A DNA stretch of 64,000 nucleotides from Bartonella tribocorum CIP 105476 (GTDB lineage: Bacteria; Pseudomonadota; Alphaproteobacteria; Rhizobiales; Rhizobiaceae). Under the pieces are notes generated by a model. It was not told the origin of the DNA. It saw nothing but the letters and a program-made list of their open reading frames with translations, and searched no databases. Within the stretch, counting starts at the first letter, position 1, and every line of letters starts with the position of its first letter. Of this stretch, positions 40,592-50,531 are shown in pieces. The translations under genes and the position numbers were made by a program. The stretch covers positions 1,612,001 through 1,676,000 of the forward strand of contig NC_010161.1 of NCBI RefSeq assembly GCF_000196435.1, in the 5' to 3' direction.

Positions 40592-41326
40592 TTACGATAA
40601 TAACCGGATAAAACGCTGAACAGTCTTATGCATTCCATACTCCAACGCATCAGCAATAAGCCCATGGCCAATAGAAACTTCATCAAGCCAAGGAATATTT
40701 TTGACCAGAGCAGGAAGATTCATAATCGTAAGATCATGTCCTGCATTCATACCCAACTGCAACTCTTTGGCTCTTTTTGCGGCTAAAACAAGTTTATTGA
40801 GCTCTTGATCTTGTGTTGTTTTGTCCTGAAATGCAGCACCATAAGGTCCAGTGTAAAATTCCACACGATCAGCCCCTATTGCTTTAGCAATATCAAGACC
40901 ATCAATAGTAGGGTTAGCAAAAAGTGACACACGAATCTTTCTTTTTTTTAAACGCTGAATAATAGGGGCTAAAAATTCTGCATCATGAGCAAAATTCCAA
41001 CCATGATCAGACGTTGACTGATCTGGATCATCAGGAACAAGCGTCATCTGATCGGCATAGTTTTCAGCGATATCCAAAAATTGATCACTTGGATAACCTT
41101 CAATATTAAACTCAGCAGGAGGAAAAATGTTCTTTATTAAACCGTATATATCTGGCAAATCCGCAAAACGAATATGCCTTTCATCGGGGCGTGGATGGAC
41201 TGTCAAACCTGCCGCTCCAGCGGCAAGCGCTATATGCCCAATATTCTTGATATTTGGCCACGGAAGATTACGTCGATTGCGCAAAACAGCAACAGCATTA
41301 AGATTAACCGAAAGTTTTACCGCCAT
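40592..41326 (-). CDS. pdxJ: Pyridoxine 5'-phosphate synthase
   Basis: The 244-residue TIM-barrel enzyme condenses 1-deoxyxylulose 5-phosphate with 3-amino-2-oxopropyl phosphate to form pyridoxine 5'-phosphate (vitamin B6). Family blocks are [53 protein letters not shown] and [11 protein letters not shown] longer frame starts at 41401, but the family begins at [10 protein letters not shown], so I chose 41326. It lies 84 bases after the RecD-like gene on the same strand. It could supply cofactor to PLP enzymes such as IlvA. Confidence 0.93.
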   Translation of the reverse strand: MAVKLSVNLNAVAVLRNRRNLPWPNIKNIGHIALAAGAAGLTVHPRPDERHIRFADLPDIYGLIKNIFPPAEFNIEGYPSDQFLDIAENYADQMTLVPDDPDQSTSDHGWNFAHDAEFLAPIIQRLKKRKIRVSLFANPTIDGLDIAKAIGADRVEFYTGPYGAAFQDKTTQDQELNKLVLAAKRAKELQLGMNAGHDLTIMNLPALVKNIPWLDEVSIGHGLIADALEYGMHKTVQRFIRLLS

Positions 41327-41410
41327 GCCTATTTCCATTTTTCTACAGTGTGTAACAAGATAGAAAAAAGGCATTTTCCATCTGAATTTCAGATGATACA
41401 CATATTTTCT

Positions 41411-42532
41411 CTATCGAACAATCGTTAAATGCTCTGCTGCGCGGGTAATTCCCGTATAAAGCCAGCGTGCATACATATCACGAAATGCAAAGCTTTCATC
41501 AAACAAAACAACGTTATTCCATTGAGAACCTTGCGCTTTATGAACCGTCAATGCATACCCATAATCAAAATCATCATAGCGCTTTTTTAATTGCCATGAA
41601 ATTTCCTGATCAGGATTTTCAAACGCTGCTTTTAAAAGTTTAATCTTTGCTACCCCACGCTCACTTTCTTCTGGTTTTACAAGAAGATTAATGCTTGGTT
41701 TAACTGTCTCCTTCTGTGAAGTCATCACCTTCCATAAAGAGCCATTTAACAAACCTTTAGGAGGATCATTGCGCAAACACACAAGCTTATCTCCCGCTTG
41801 CGGATAATCTGCTGTAAATCCCTTTAACATACGCAAACGCTGATTATAAAGGTGGCGCGTACGATTAATCCCTACCAAGACCTGATCAGCTTCCAAAACC
41901 AATTGTTGATTGACCTCTTTACGTGTCACAACGCGCGCTTCTCCATAATCACCATAAGCAATATCGCGTCCTTCACGCACATCCATAGCAAGACGTATAA
42001 TCGGATTATCCCGCGCTTGGCGATGAATTTCTGAAAGAAGAAAATCTGGTTCCCCATTGGAAAAAAAACCGCCACCAGATATAGGAGGCAATTGACCTGG
42101 ATCACCAAGAACAAGAATTGGTGTCCGAAAGCTCATTAAATCACGTGCCAATTGTTCATCGACCATCGAGCACTCATCAACAATAATGAGTTTAGCTTGT
42201 GCGGCAGCACTTCTTCGATTTAATGTAAATGTTGGAGCAATAGACTTTTTTCCCGTAATTTCATCGGAAACTTCCTCTTCTCCACGTGGACAATAAATAA
42301 GAGAATGAATCGTACAAGCATTGCTTGCACCTTTAGAACGTAAAACCTGCGCCGCCTTCCCTGTAAAAGCAGCAAACTGGACAGAACCATCAACTGTTTC
42401 TGCAAAATAGCGCGCAAGCGTCGTCTTACCGGTTCCCGCATAGCCAAAAAGGCGAAAAAGAGGAGAACGCCCTTCCCTCAACCACGCGGCAACAGCCTTC
42501 AATGCATTATCCTGTTCCCGTGAAAACTGCAT
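41411..42532 (-). CDS. RecD-like superfamily 1 DNA helicase
   Basis: The 373-residue protein has Walker A GYAGTGKTT (30-38), the FTGKAAQVLRSKG motif, Walker B IIVDECSMV (116-124) and LVLGDPGQLPP. The C-terminal UvrD-like motif is YALTVHKAQGSQW and ends GITRAAEHL. It is shorter than RecD and lacks an N-terminal RecB-binding domain, so it is a stand-alone RecD/Dda-like helicase rather than exonuclease V subunit alpha. Similar genes are common in Hyphomicrobiales. It sits directly upstream of pdxJ on the minus strand. Confidence 0.82.
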   Translation of the reverse strand: MQFSREQDNALKAVAAWLREGRSPLFRLFGYAGTGKTTLARYFAETVDGSVQFAAFTGKAAQVLRSKGASNACTIHSLIYCPRGEEEVSDEITGKKSIAPTFTLNRRSAAAQAKLIIVDECSMVDEQLARDLMSFRTPILVLGDPGQLPPISGGGFFSNGEPDFLLSEIHRQARDNPIIRLAMDVREGRDIAYGDYGEARVVTRKEVNQQLVLEADQVLVGINRTRHLYNQRLRMLKGFTADYPQAGDKLVCLRNDPPKGLLNGSLWKVMTSQKETVKPSINLLVKPEESERGVAKIKLLKAAFENPDQEISWQLKKRYDDFDYGYALTVHKAQGSQWNNVVLFDESFAFRDMYARWLYTGITRAAEHLTIVR

Positions 42533-43570
42533 AGCTTACCAACATAAGATTTGCATAAAAAGAGCAGTATTTTGAAAAAAACCGACTATCAAGAAAAACT
42601 TTTTTATTAAGAATTGCTGACACACGCTCATCTAACAACTTTCGTAGCACAATTATCAATTATTTACCCATTGCGTTTCAAGATATTATAACAATAGCAA
42701 TTTATCTATACATCGATCTCCTTGCTAACACCTTATACTTATCAAATAAAATATCATCTTTTTACAACAGTAACACCAACAATGGAATATGCATATCTTA
42801 AATTTAAAATAACACCTATACACGCTTTTTCTAACCAAAATTGAGAATGAGAAAAAGAGCATTGCCATTGCAAAACCCTCGCTAGAAAAAATGTCCTTAA
42901 CAGGATAAGAATAATGTAATTTTACGAATACTATTTTACATAATCAATCAACTTTCTTGCACATAAAAATAAAGTACATCCACTATGGCGAAATAATAAT
43001 TAAATATATCAAAAACCTTTTGGCAGAAATAGAAATAGCTCTCAACAAAACGACTGAATCCTATGATAATACACCTATAAAGGTCTTCTCTCCCTCTTAT
43101 CATGATTTTAATAAATTTACTCTTCATACGACAAATAAGTTATATCTCAATGAATAAAGAGAAACATCACGCTTATATGAAGCACGCTTTATCTCGCACA
43201 AATATATCGCTTTTTCTGTTTCGACAATAAAATCTGGTTCGTAAATATGGCCTTCTTGGTAGTCTATTATAAGAAAACTGGGACATGGTTTCATGTCCAG
43301 GGTAGCCCTTCAAATTCATCCTCCAGAATATGAGAAAAATGCAATTATCCATCTCCTGAGTCAAACTTTTTCTTTTTGTCGCAATGTGTTAAAGTTTATA
43401 AAAACGAACTGATTAATACTATTCTTATTGCTAGAAATAACAATGAAATCAAGGGAGATAATTTGTTAATAGACTTTATGTCAAAATATCCGCGGTGAGA
43501 TTTGCTTTTTGGTTGTTTTAGCAATGAAATAATGAGCGCCAATATTGATGAGTGAAACGGGAGGTTTAAA
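42533..43570. other. Spacer with a nuclease-domain remnant
   Basis: Apart from the 43124-43309 remnant there is no gene. Bases 42600-42950 are A/T-rich with nothing recognisable. The promoter of the plus-strand 2-hydroxyacid dehydrogenase must lie in the last 150 bases. Confidence 0.45.
43124..43309 (-). pseudogene. Remnant with a PD-(D/E)xK-like nuclease motif
   Basis: The minus strand encodes EGHIYEPDFIVETEKAIYLC, then EIKRAS, in one open stretch of about 61 codons ending at TGA 43124-43126. PDF followed 15 residues later by ExK is the spacing of PD-(D/E)xK nucleases, and the wording resembles the C-terminal part of type III restriction (Res) subunits. No long frame extends upstream, so it is a fragment. 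Which family it came from remains uncertain. Confidence 0.5.
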
Positions 43571-44497
43571 TTGAAAATATTAATTCCAGATGATTATCAA
43601 AAAGCCACCCTAACATTACAGTCTATTACAAAATTGATGAAATCGCATGAAGTGCTGGTTATAAATAATTTAGCGAAAGAATGTGATTTAGAAGATAAGC
43701 TCAAAGAGATCGATATTCTTATCTTAATCAGAGAACGGACTAGAGTTGATAGAAATCTTCTCCTGAAACTGCCAAATTTAAAATTAATCTGCCAAACAGG
43801 CCCTATAGGTTCACATATTGATATAGAAGCGTGTAGAGACTTAGGAATTGAAATATTAGATGGTGGTGGAGATCCAACTTCTGCTGCTGAATTTGCGTGG
43901 CTCTTAATGATGTCTGCGCGTAGAAAACTCTGTAAATCTGTGTCTGATATGCAAAAAGGACAATGGCAAACAACATTTGGCAACCAAATGAAAGGGGCTA
44001 CTCTTGGAATATACGGGTTTGGGCGTATTGGTAAAATGGTTGCTCAATATGCTGAAGCTTTTGGCATGTCCATTTTGGTTTATGGAAGCGAGCGTGCAAC
44101 GCAAGAAGCAAAAGATTTAGGTTATCATTTTACGTATTCAAAAGATGAATTTTTTACACGTCCTGACATTATATCCGTCCATTTACGTTTAAGCGATAAA
44201 ACCAAAGAAATCATACAATTAGATAATCTATTGAATATGAAACCTCATGCTATTTTTGTCAACACAGCACGTTCAGCTTTGGTTGAAAAAGGGGCGATAG
44301 AAAAAATACTAAGTTTGGAAAATTCAATTTATTTTGCACTGGATGTTTATGACAGCGAGCCGGTATATGAGAGCAAATTATTGCAATCAGATAGAGTTCT
44401 TTGCACACCGCATCTTGGTTATGTAACTGGAGAAAGCTTTGAAAATTACATTGAAAAAGCTTGCCAAAATATAGAGTCTTTTATGAAGAGCGCTTAA
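43571..44497 (+). CDS. D-2-hydroxyacid dehydrogenase (phosphoglycerate dehydrogenase-like)
   Basis: The 308-residue NAD-dependent enzyme has the family fingerprint GIYGFGRIGK (146-155). The catalytic triad is R234 (NTARSALVEKG), E263 (DSEP) and H281 (TPHLG). It is shorter than SerA and has no ACT domain, so it is a catabolic or biosynthetic D-isomer dehydrogenase, not necessarily serine synthesis. The start is TTG behind a strong GGGAGG site. It is the only intact gene of a plus-strand cluster with a broken MFS transporter and a broken 2-oxoglutarate oxygenase. Confidence 0.87.
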   Translation: MKILIPDDYQKATLTLQSITKLMKSHEVLVINNLAKECDLEDKLKEIDILILIRERTRVDRNLLLKLPNLKLICQTGPIGSHIDIEACRDLGIEILDGGGDPTSAAEFAWLLMMSARRKLCKSVSDMQKGQWQTTFGNQMKGATLGIYGFGRIGKMVAQYAEAFGMSILVYGSERATQEAKDLGYHFTYSKDEFFTRPDIISVHLRLSDKTKEIIQLDNLLNMKPHAIFVNTARSALVEKGAIEKILSLENSIYFALDVYDSEPVYESKLLQSDRVLCTPHLGYVTGESFENYIEKACQNIESFMKSA

Positions 44498-44713
44498 TGC
44501 CGGCTGAGCTAACGTTTGTAAAATTCATCTTATAACGCTAGCGTATCAAATTTGCACGACACATAACAGCTTATTTCCTTAAATTAAGCATATTTCTTAG
44601 CTTTCATATTAATACCAATCGTATTGACAGATTTTTATGTCATTAGCATAAAATCACTCATTTATTGTTGCAATCATTATTAAAAAAAGTACACTTTAAT
44701 TGGAGGGGGCATC

Positions 44714-45914
44714 GTGCGCAATAATAAATTTACAGAAAAGAATTATTATAGATGGATTGTATTGCTTGTTGCCACTATCGTTCAAACATCAGCCTGCTTC
44801 TTTGTTCAAGGGATTGGTCCTTTAGCTGAATTTTTTAAGAAGGATTTCTCTCTTAGTGACTCTCAGATAGGTTTGCTATCTTCAGCAGCGTAGTTCCTAC
44901 CTATTATTGGGTTACTTGTAGCTGGTGAATTACGAGACAAGTTTAACGAGCGTTATATTGTTGGCGTTGGCGCAGTCGGCGTTTCTGTCACTCTTTTGTT
45001 TGGAACAATCGCAAATAACTATATTTCCCTTTTGGTTCGTTTGCTCATTGTAGGGGGATTTTATAGTTCTGCTCAACCAGGTGACGCTCAATCTGTTTCT
45101 TCATGGTTTCCACAATCGCAGCGCGGATTTGCAATGGGAATAAGGCAGGCGGGGCTCCCATTAGGTGGGCTTTAGCTGGTATCGTTCTTCCTGCTAGTGC
45201 GCTTGTCTATGGCATACAGGGTGCGTTTTTGGTCGGTGCCATAGTTTCTTTTTTAGGTGGCTGTCTATTTATTATTTTTTATCATTCACCAGCAAAAGGT
45301 GTCGCTATCGTTCCAAAAAGTAAGGAAAGAGTTTCGTTCTATGCAAATGTAAGATCTCGTCTTGCAATGTTGGCTGCGCCGCATATGAAGAACATTATTT
45401 CTTCAGGCGTTTCACTTGTGATCGTTCAATATGTTTTAACCATTTTTATAACGATTTATTTTTATAGAATCTATCACCTATCTTTAGATAAAAGCGCTTA
45501 TTTGTTTTTTGTTTCACAGGCTTCTGGTGCTTGAGGAAGAATTATTTTAGCAGCGTAGAGTGATCATTGTAGAAAAGGACGATTTTTTCCTGTCTTGTTT
45601 TACATGATTGCAATCGTTTTTGGATTTTTAATATTAATTTTGGGCATGAGTGGATCCATAATTTATTTAACTATTTTATCTGCTTGGTTAGTTTTTTTGG
45701 AATGGGATGGTATGGCCCTTGGGTTGCTTATATTGTAGACTCTTCGCCAAAAGAAAGCGTTGACTTTTCTCTGGGTTTAGCCATGTCTGTCAATCAAATC
45801 GCAATGATTACCGCTCCACCATTCTTTGGAATTAAGCCAAGATTTTACAGACAGTTATTTACGAACATGGCTGATTTTAATTATTGTTTTTTACTTTTCT
45901 TAATAAAAAAGTAG
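44714..45914 (+). pseudogene. Broken MFS transporter
   Basis: A GTG at 44714 follows GGAGGGGG and starts a typical MFS N terminus (RWIVLLVATIVQTSACFF, then FFKKDFSLSDSQIGLLSS). An in-frame TAG at 44891-44893 interrupts it. The frame shifts near 45160-45175 after IRQAGLPLGG. A TGA follows at 45532, and later pieces (FGMGWYGPWVAYIVD, LGLAMSVNQIAMITAPPFFG) are in yet another frame. The order and content of helices are kept, so this is one recently decayed transporter. It starts 216 bases after the dehydrogenase. Confidence 0.85.
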
Positions 45915-45941
45915 GGAAATATAACTGAGGAAGAAATTATA

Positions 45942-46941
45942 ATGATCAATGAAAACACTTTTGAGTTGAGAAATGTCGAAAGAGACAAACTTTGGAAGGC
46001 TTTAGATCATGTTATTTATGATCCATACGGTGGTACTGAATATTCGCTTGAGCTAAAAAAGTAGCATTTTCGCTGCTACCCCATAAAATATTGACAATTC
46101 TTATGAATCAAAAGGGGCTATTACCCCTAAACCATATTTAATCTTTGAAAACTTTCCCGTTAGTAGACAAATTAATACGTCGCCTCATCCTTATAATTTA
46201 GATGCGTCTTGTAAAAGTGGCTATATTAGCGAAAATTTAATTATGATGTTTTCTTTATTAATCGGAGAGCCTTACTCAATGAAGTTTGAAGGCAAACATA
46301 TAGTCAATAACTAGGTATCCTTTAGAGGATAATAAAAAAGATTATACAGGATTAGGATCTGAAGTTGAGTTAGATTTTCATATAGAAAATGCCGCACTAC
46401 AATTTATAACGGGTTTAAATTTATCTCCTAAAGGGGGCCTTTATCTGGTGTTCGCAATGATGTTAATGGCCCGTTAACGAGAATATCTGATGCACATCTC
46501 GCTTTAAAACTTTTAAGTGAGGAGGATTTGAGGAGCTTAAGGGATAATTCATATATAATCAATATTCCCTATAGATGGAGAAAAAATGGGACAACCTCTA
46601 CAAGTAAAGTGCCCCTCGTTCAAGGGAACCGTGAATTCCCAGATATCAGCGCTGTTTTTTATCCGGGCATGTTAGAACCCCAGTCAAAAAAAGCCAAGGA
46701 AGCTTTAGATCATTTTTATGAAGCTATTAAAGCTGTATCTTTTGGGATTAATGTACAACCAGGAAGATTATTATACATTGATAATAGAATAGCTCTACAC
46801 TCTAGAGATAAATTTGGGGGATCATTTGATCATTATAAAAACCCAATGCGGTGGATTCAAAGAGTGTTTGTGTCTGCTGATTTATGGAATCATAGATATG
46901 TAGAACAAATAAAAGAAAGGGTATTTAATTTTCAATCTTAA
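45942..46941 (+). pseudogene. Broken TauD/clavaminate synthase-type Fe(II)/2-oxoglutarate oxygenase
   Basis: An ATG at 45942 behind GAGGAAG starts MINENTFELRNVERDKLW, which runs into a stop after some 40 codons. In other frames follow KPYLIFENFPVSRQINTSPH and EVELDFHIENAALQF (an HxE iron-ligand motif near 46375-46400). The last 137 codons (46528-46941) contain NVQPGRLLYIDNRIALHSRD and RWIQRVFVSADLW, typical of asparagine oxygenase/clavaminate synthase relatives. At least three lesions disrupt it. It follows the broken transporter by 28 bases, so the three genes looked like one operon. Confidence 0.8.
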
Positions 46942-47607
46942 TGTCCTGATAATGATATGATGTTGAGTATTATTCTGGTTTAGACATATTGACGACACAT
47001 CTCATATGATAGATTTCTCCCGCATAATCAGGTGAGGTTACGACCTGATTATAAGCTATGGTGGCCTATTGAATTTCTATGGCTGCATTTAATCTTCGTT
47101 ATTTTTGCCCTTCCTTTCAAGCCGCTAGGGGGATTCTCCGATCAAGCCCTTGAAAGAACGATTGGGGATAATTTCATAATGCGAAACCAAAACATAGTGA
47201 CAAACTTTTCTATTGTTTTCATAGTCATAACTGTTTGCATGGTTGCCCCCATCAAGCACGGTGGCTTTTTTTTGCACGACGGAATCTTTCCCATATGAGA
47301 CAACATAATTAATTTATAATAGATAATTCAATGTATTATCTAAAAAATGCAACGAAATCGCTATTAATGTGAACACATGAATTTAAAAAAAACATCGTGT
47401 ATAAATAAATTCAAACATAATTGGGCACACAGCTTATAACATTTTTAGATGAATAAATAATAAGATAGCCCATGTCTTTAAACAAAGAATGAAAATCATA
47501 AAATCAGCTCTAAGGCTAATAGATACTCTTCGCAAAGAAGAAACAGAGATGAAGCCTCCAAAGACTTCATCATCTCCATCCTTCACCATTTTTCTAACAT
47601 ATTCATT
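46942..47607. other. Spacer downstream of the oxygenase remnant
   Basis: An 88-codon frame at 47032-47298 opens with GTG and reads LWWPIEFLWLHLIF, but it has no ribosome binding site and no family I know. An inverted repeat (AATCAGGT/ACCTGATT, 47026-47050) overlaps its start. I see no ilvH-like sequence (ACT domain) on the minus strand, where the acetolactate synthase small subunit would be expected. Confidence 0.4.
47548..47571 (-). terminator. Candidate terminator of ilvB
   Basis: GATGAAG and CTTCATC form a 7-bp stem with a 10-base loop, 37 bases past the ilvB stop. On the minus strand it is followed by TCTGTTTCTTCTTTG, a moderately T-rich tract. Confidence 0.5.
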
Positions 47608-49410
47608 TTATACAAGAATTTTCCCTTCAGAAGAAACAGCATTTGCAATAGCTTCCTCACTTGCCTCATCGGGTAATAACATCTCATTATGGGCACATCC
47701 CGATGGAATCATAGGAAAACAATTTTCTAAATGATAAACACGACAATCAAAAAGAACAGGCTTATCACAGTCAATCATCTGCTGAATTTTATCATCAAGT
47801 TCATCGGGTTTTGAACAATAAATTCCCACCGCTCCATAAGCTTGTGCCAATTTCACAAAGTCAGGCATAGACTCCGTATAAGAATGAGAAAGACGATTAC
47901 CATGCAGCAATTGCTGCCACTGGCGAACCATTCCCATATACTGATTATTTAAAATAAAAATTTTTACAGGTGTATCATGCTGAATAGCTGTTGCAAGTTC
48001 TTGAATATTCATCTGAATGGAGGCATCACCAGAAATACATACAACAAGTGCATCAGGATGGGCTATTTGAACACCAATCGCGGCTGGCAGACCATACCCC
48101 ATCGTTCCAAGACCACCAGAAGTCATCCAATGTTTTGGTTCATCAAAGTGATAATACTGCGCGGCCCACATCTGATGCTGTCCGACATCCGTTGTGATAT
48201 AAGCACGAGCATCTTTGGTGAGTGCATAAAGCCGTTCAAGAGCATATTGTGGCATGATAACATCTTTTTTTTCCGTATATGCCAATGAATTGCGTGATCT
48301 CCAGCGATTAATTTGTGTCCACCATGTTTTACGACTTTCTTGATCAAGCTTTGACTGATGCTTATGCAAATGTTGCATTATATCTGCCAAAACATGCGCC
48401 ACATCGCCAATAAGTGGAACTTCTGCTTTGACAGTTTTATTGATGGAAGAAGGATCAATATCAATATGAATAATACGCGCATGAGGTGCAAATGCATCAA
48501 GGCGCCCCGTGATACGATCATCAAATCGTGCTCCAACAGCCAACATGACATCACAATCATGCATAGCCATATTCGCCTCATAGGTTCCATGCATTCCCAG
48601 CATTCCGAGCCAATTTTTTCCAGAAGCAGGATAAGCACCAAGTCCCATTAAGGTTGAAGTAATCGGAAAATCCCCCAATTGAACCAAATTACGCAAGAGC
48701 TGGACAGCCTCCCCTCCTGATGAAATGACACCTCCACCAGAATAAATAACAGGGCGTTTTGCCTCAACTAAAAGAGAAAGGGCAGCTTCAATAGCCTCAC
48801 GATTATTTCCTTTCAACGATGGAAAAGAATGTAAAAGCTTCTGAACTTGAGGTGCTCTATAAAATCCTGAAGCAAATTGAACATCCTTAGGAATATCAAT
48901 CAAAACCGGTCCTGGACGCCCTGATTGAGCAAGAGAAAAAGCTTCATGAATAATTTCTGCAAGATCATTGACATCTTTAACCAGCCAATTACCCTTCGTA
49001 CAAGGCTTTGTAATTCCAACTGTATCAGCCTCTTGAAAAGCATTTGTTCCAATCACCGTTGTTGACACCTGACCAGAAAAACAAACAAGAGGGATAGAAT
49101 CCATGAGAGCATCCTGCAAAGGTGTCACAGCATTCGTTGCCCCTGGACCAGACGTCACAAGCATAACCCCTACCTTTCCAGTACTGCGTGCATAGCCTTC
49201 AGCCGCATGCCCTGCGGCTTGTTCATGGCGCACCAAAATATGCCGGAGTGTATTTTGATGATAAAGAACATCAAAAATAGGCAAAACAGCCCCACCAGGA
49301 TAACCAAAAATATGTTCAACGCCTTGATCTATAAGAGCCTGAACCACTATTTCAGCTCCCGACATTATTTTTCCATTTAAACTCTCTTGCTGTTTTGGAT
49401 CATTTCGCAT
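47608..49410 (-). CDS. ilvB: Acetolactate synthase large (catalytic) subunit
   Basis: The 600-residue TPP- and FAD-dependent enzyme makes acetolactate and acetohydroxybutyrate for valine, leucine and isoleucine synthesis. It has [16 protein letters not shown], then [20 protein letters not shown] with the catalytic glutamate. SGPGATN and the C-terminal TPP/Mg motif [15 protein letters not shown]...[12 protein letters not shown] follow. An in-frame GTG at 49419 exists, but AGGTGA nine bases before the ATG at 49410 marks the start. The usual ilvH small subunit gene is not beside it. Two hairpins in its leader suggest attenuation. The gene follows miaA on the same strand. Confidence 0.94.
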   Translation of the reverse strand: MRNDPKQQESLNGKIMSGAEIVVQALIDQGVEHIFGYPGGAVLPIFDVLYHQNTLRHILVRHEQAAGHAAEGYARSTGKVGVMLVTSGPGATNAVTPLQDALMDSIPLVCFSGQVSTTVIGTNAFQEADTVGITKPCTKGNWLVKDVNDLAEIIHEAFSLAQSGRPGPVLIDIPKDVQFASGFYRAPQVQKLLHSFPSLKGNNREAIEAALSLLVEAKRPVIYSGGGVISSGGEAVQLLRNLVQLGDFPITSTLMGLGAYPASGKNWLGMLGMHGTYEANMAMHDCDVMLAVGARFDDRITGRLDAFAPHARIIHIDIDPSSINKTVKAEVPLIGDVAHVLADIMQHLHKHQSKLDQESRKTWWTQINRWRSRNSLAYTEKKDVIMPQYALERLYALTKDARAYITTDVGQHQMWAAQYYHFDEPKHWMTSGGLGTMGYGLPAAIGVQIAHPDALVVCISGDASIQMNIQELATAIQHDTPVKIFILNNQYMGMVRQWQQLLHGNRLSHSYTESMPDFVKLAQAYGAVGIYCSKPDELDDKIQQMIDCDKPVLFDCRVYHLENCFPMIPSGCAHNEMLLPDEASEEAIANAVSSEGKILV

Positions 49411-49441
49411 TTTTCCCACTCACCTACTTTGATAGGACAAT

Positions 49442-49522
49442 AAAAAAGCCCCTAAAGGAGCCCATAAAAAAAGACCCCTAAGGAGTCTATTACACAACAC
49501 ATATTGTATGATCACCCCCCAT
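49442..49522 (-). promoter_or_regulatory. Candidate attenuator and leader peptide upstream of ilvB
   Basis: Reading the minus strand, a 10-codon frame (MGGDHTICVV, 49522-49490) ends three bases before a hairpin GACTCC-TTA-GGGGTC followed by seven T (49487-49466). A second hairpin (GGGCTCC...GGGGC, then six T; 49463-49442) follows at once. The ilvB start is 31 bases further on. Tandem terminators behind a short frame ending Ile-Cys-Val-Val fit transcription attenuation by branched-chain aminoacyl-tRNA. They could also simply end the miaA transcript. Confidence 0.5.
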
Positions 49523-49658
49523 TATTCCAACGCATAAAATATATAAAAAAATTCCTTATAGAAGGATTTCTAATTCCATTGAACCCATTCGTCAATAAAA
49601 AATTTATTCTTCACAAATTATCTTTTGCAAATTCTTCTATAAAGCTCTAGCTTTTTCA

Positions 49659-50531
49659 TCAAGAAGTAAGCATCCATTCTTCATCAAATTGATGACGAAA
49701 CCAAGTCATTTGTCTTTTTGCATATCTCCTCGTTTGTGTTTTCGCCGCTTCAAGAGCATTTTCAAAGCTTCTATATCCATCCAAATAAGCCATAAATTCA
49801 GGTATACCAATCGCTTTCATCACTGGTAACGAAGGAGAAAGCATAAGTTTCTTCATAGCCACCACCTCTTCTAAAACACCTCTTTCAATCATAGAGTCCA
49901 AGCGTTTATGAATGCGTTCATAAAGCAAAGCACGTGGTCGCATGAGAAGAATTTTTTCAGCACGACTGGGCGCAATGAGAGGCGTTGTTTTTTGCTTCTG
50001 CCACCAACTCAGCTTCTCACCAGTCGCATCATAAACTTCCAAAGCACGGACAATACGCTGTCCATCTTGCGAAGAAATTTTTTCAGCAACAACAGCATCA
50101 ATCTGTAACAACTGGCGATAAAGACTTTCAGCCCCCTCTTTATTAAGCAGCAAGCGCCATTTCTGCCGTACAACATCTGGAACATGAGGGATTTTTGAAA
50201 TTCCCTCCAAAAGAGCACGAAAATAAAGTCCTGTTCCACCAACAAAAATAACGGATCTCGACGTAAAAGTAACCAACAGCTTCTCAACATCACACAACCA
50301 TTGTCCTACTGAATAATTCAAAGTAGGACTCACATGACCATAAAGATAATGGGGAACAATTGCGGTATCAGCCTCTCTTGGCCGTGCCGTTAAAATATTT
50401 AAAACGTCATAAACCTGCATTGAATCAGCATTAATAATAAGAGCATTTTTTTCTTGAGCCATTTGCAAAGCAAGTTCTGACTTCCCACTTGCCGTGGGTC
50501 CTGCTATCAATGTAATTGTTCTCAGTGTCAT
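49659..50531 (-). CDS. miaA: tRNA dimethylallyltransferase
   Basis: The 290-residue enzyme adds a dimethylallyl group to A37 of tRNAs that read UNN codons. The P-loop is GPTASGKS (11-18), followed by NADSMQVYDVLNILTARP (D and Q of the catalytic motif) and VGGTGLYFRALLEG. DGQRIVRALEVYDATGEKLS and the C-terminal KTQTRRYAKRQMTWFR complete it. A TTG at 50540 opens the frame, but the ATG at 50531 behind AGGA fits better. It is normally beside ilvI/ilvB in Hyphomicrobiales, as here. Confidence 0.94.
   Translation of the reverse strand: MTLRTITLIAGPTASGKSELALQMAQEKNALIINADSMQVYDVLNILTARPREADTAIVPHYLYGHVSPTLNYSVGQWLCDVEKLLVTFTSRSVIFVGGTGLYFRALLEGISKIPHVPDVVRQKWRLLLNKEGAESLYRQLLQIDAVVAEKISSQDGQRIVRALEVYDATGEKLSWWQKQKTTPLIAPSRAEKILLMRPRALLYERIHKRLDSMIERGVLEEVVAMKKLMLSPSLPVMKAIGIPEFMAYLDGYRSFENALEAAKTQTRRYAKRQMTWFRHQFDEEWMLTS

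Noticed and set aside
47032..47298. 88-codon frame after the oxygenase remnant
   Set aside because: There is no ribosome binding site and no family; it overlaps an inverted repeat and the residues give no profile I know.
48358..48651. Plus-strand frame opposite ilvB
   Set aside because: It is antisense to a conserved enzyme with no ribosome binding site.
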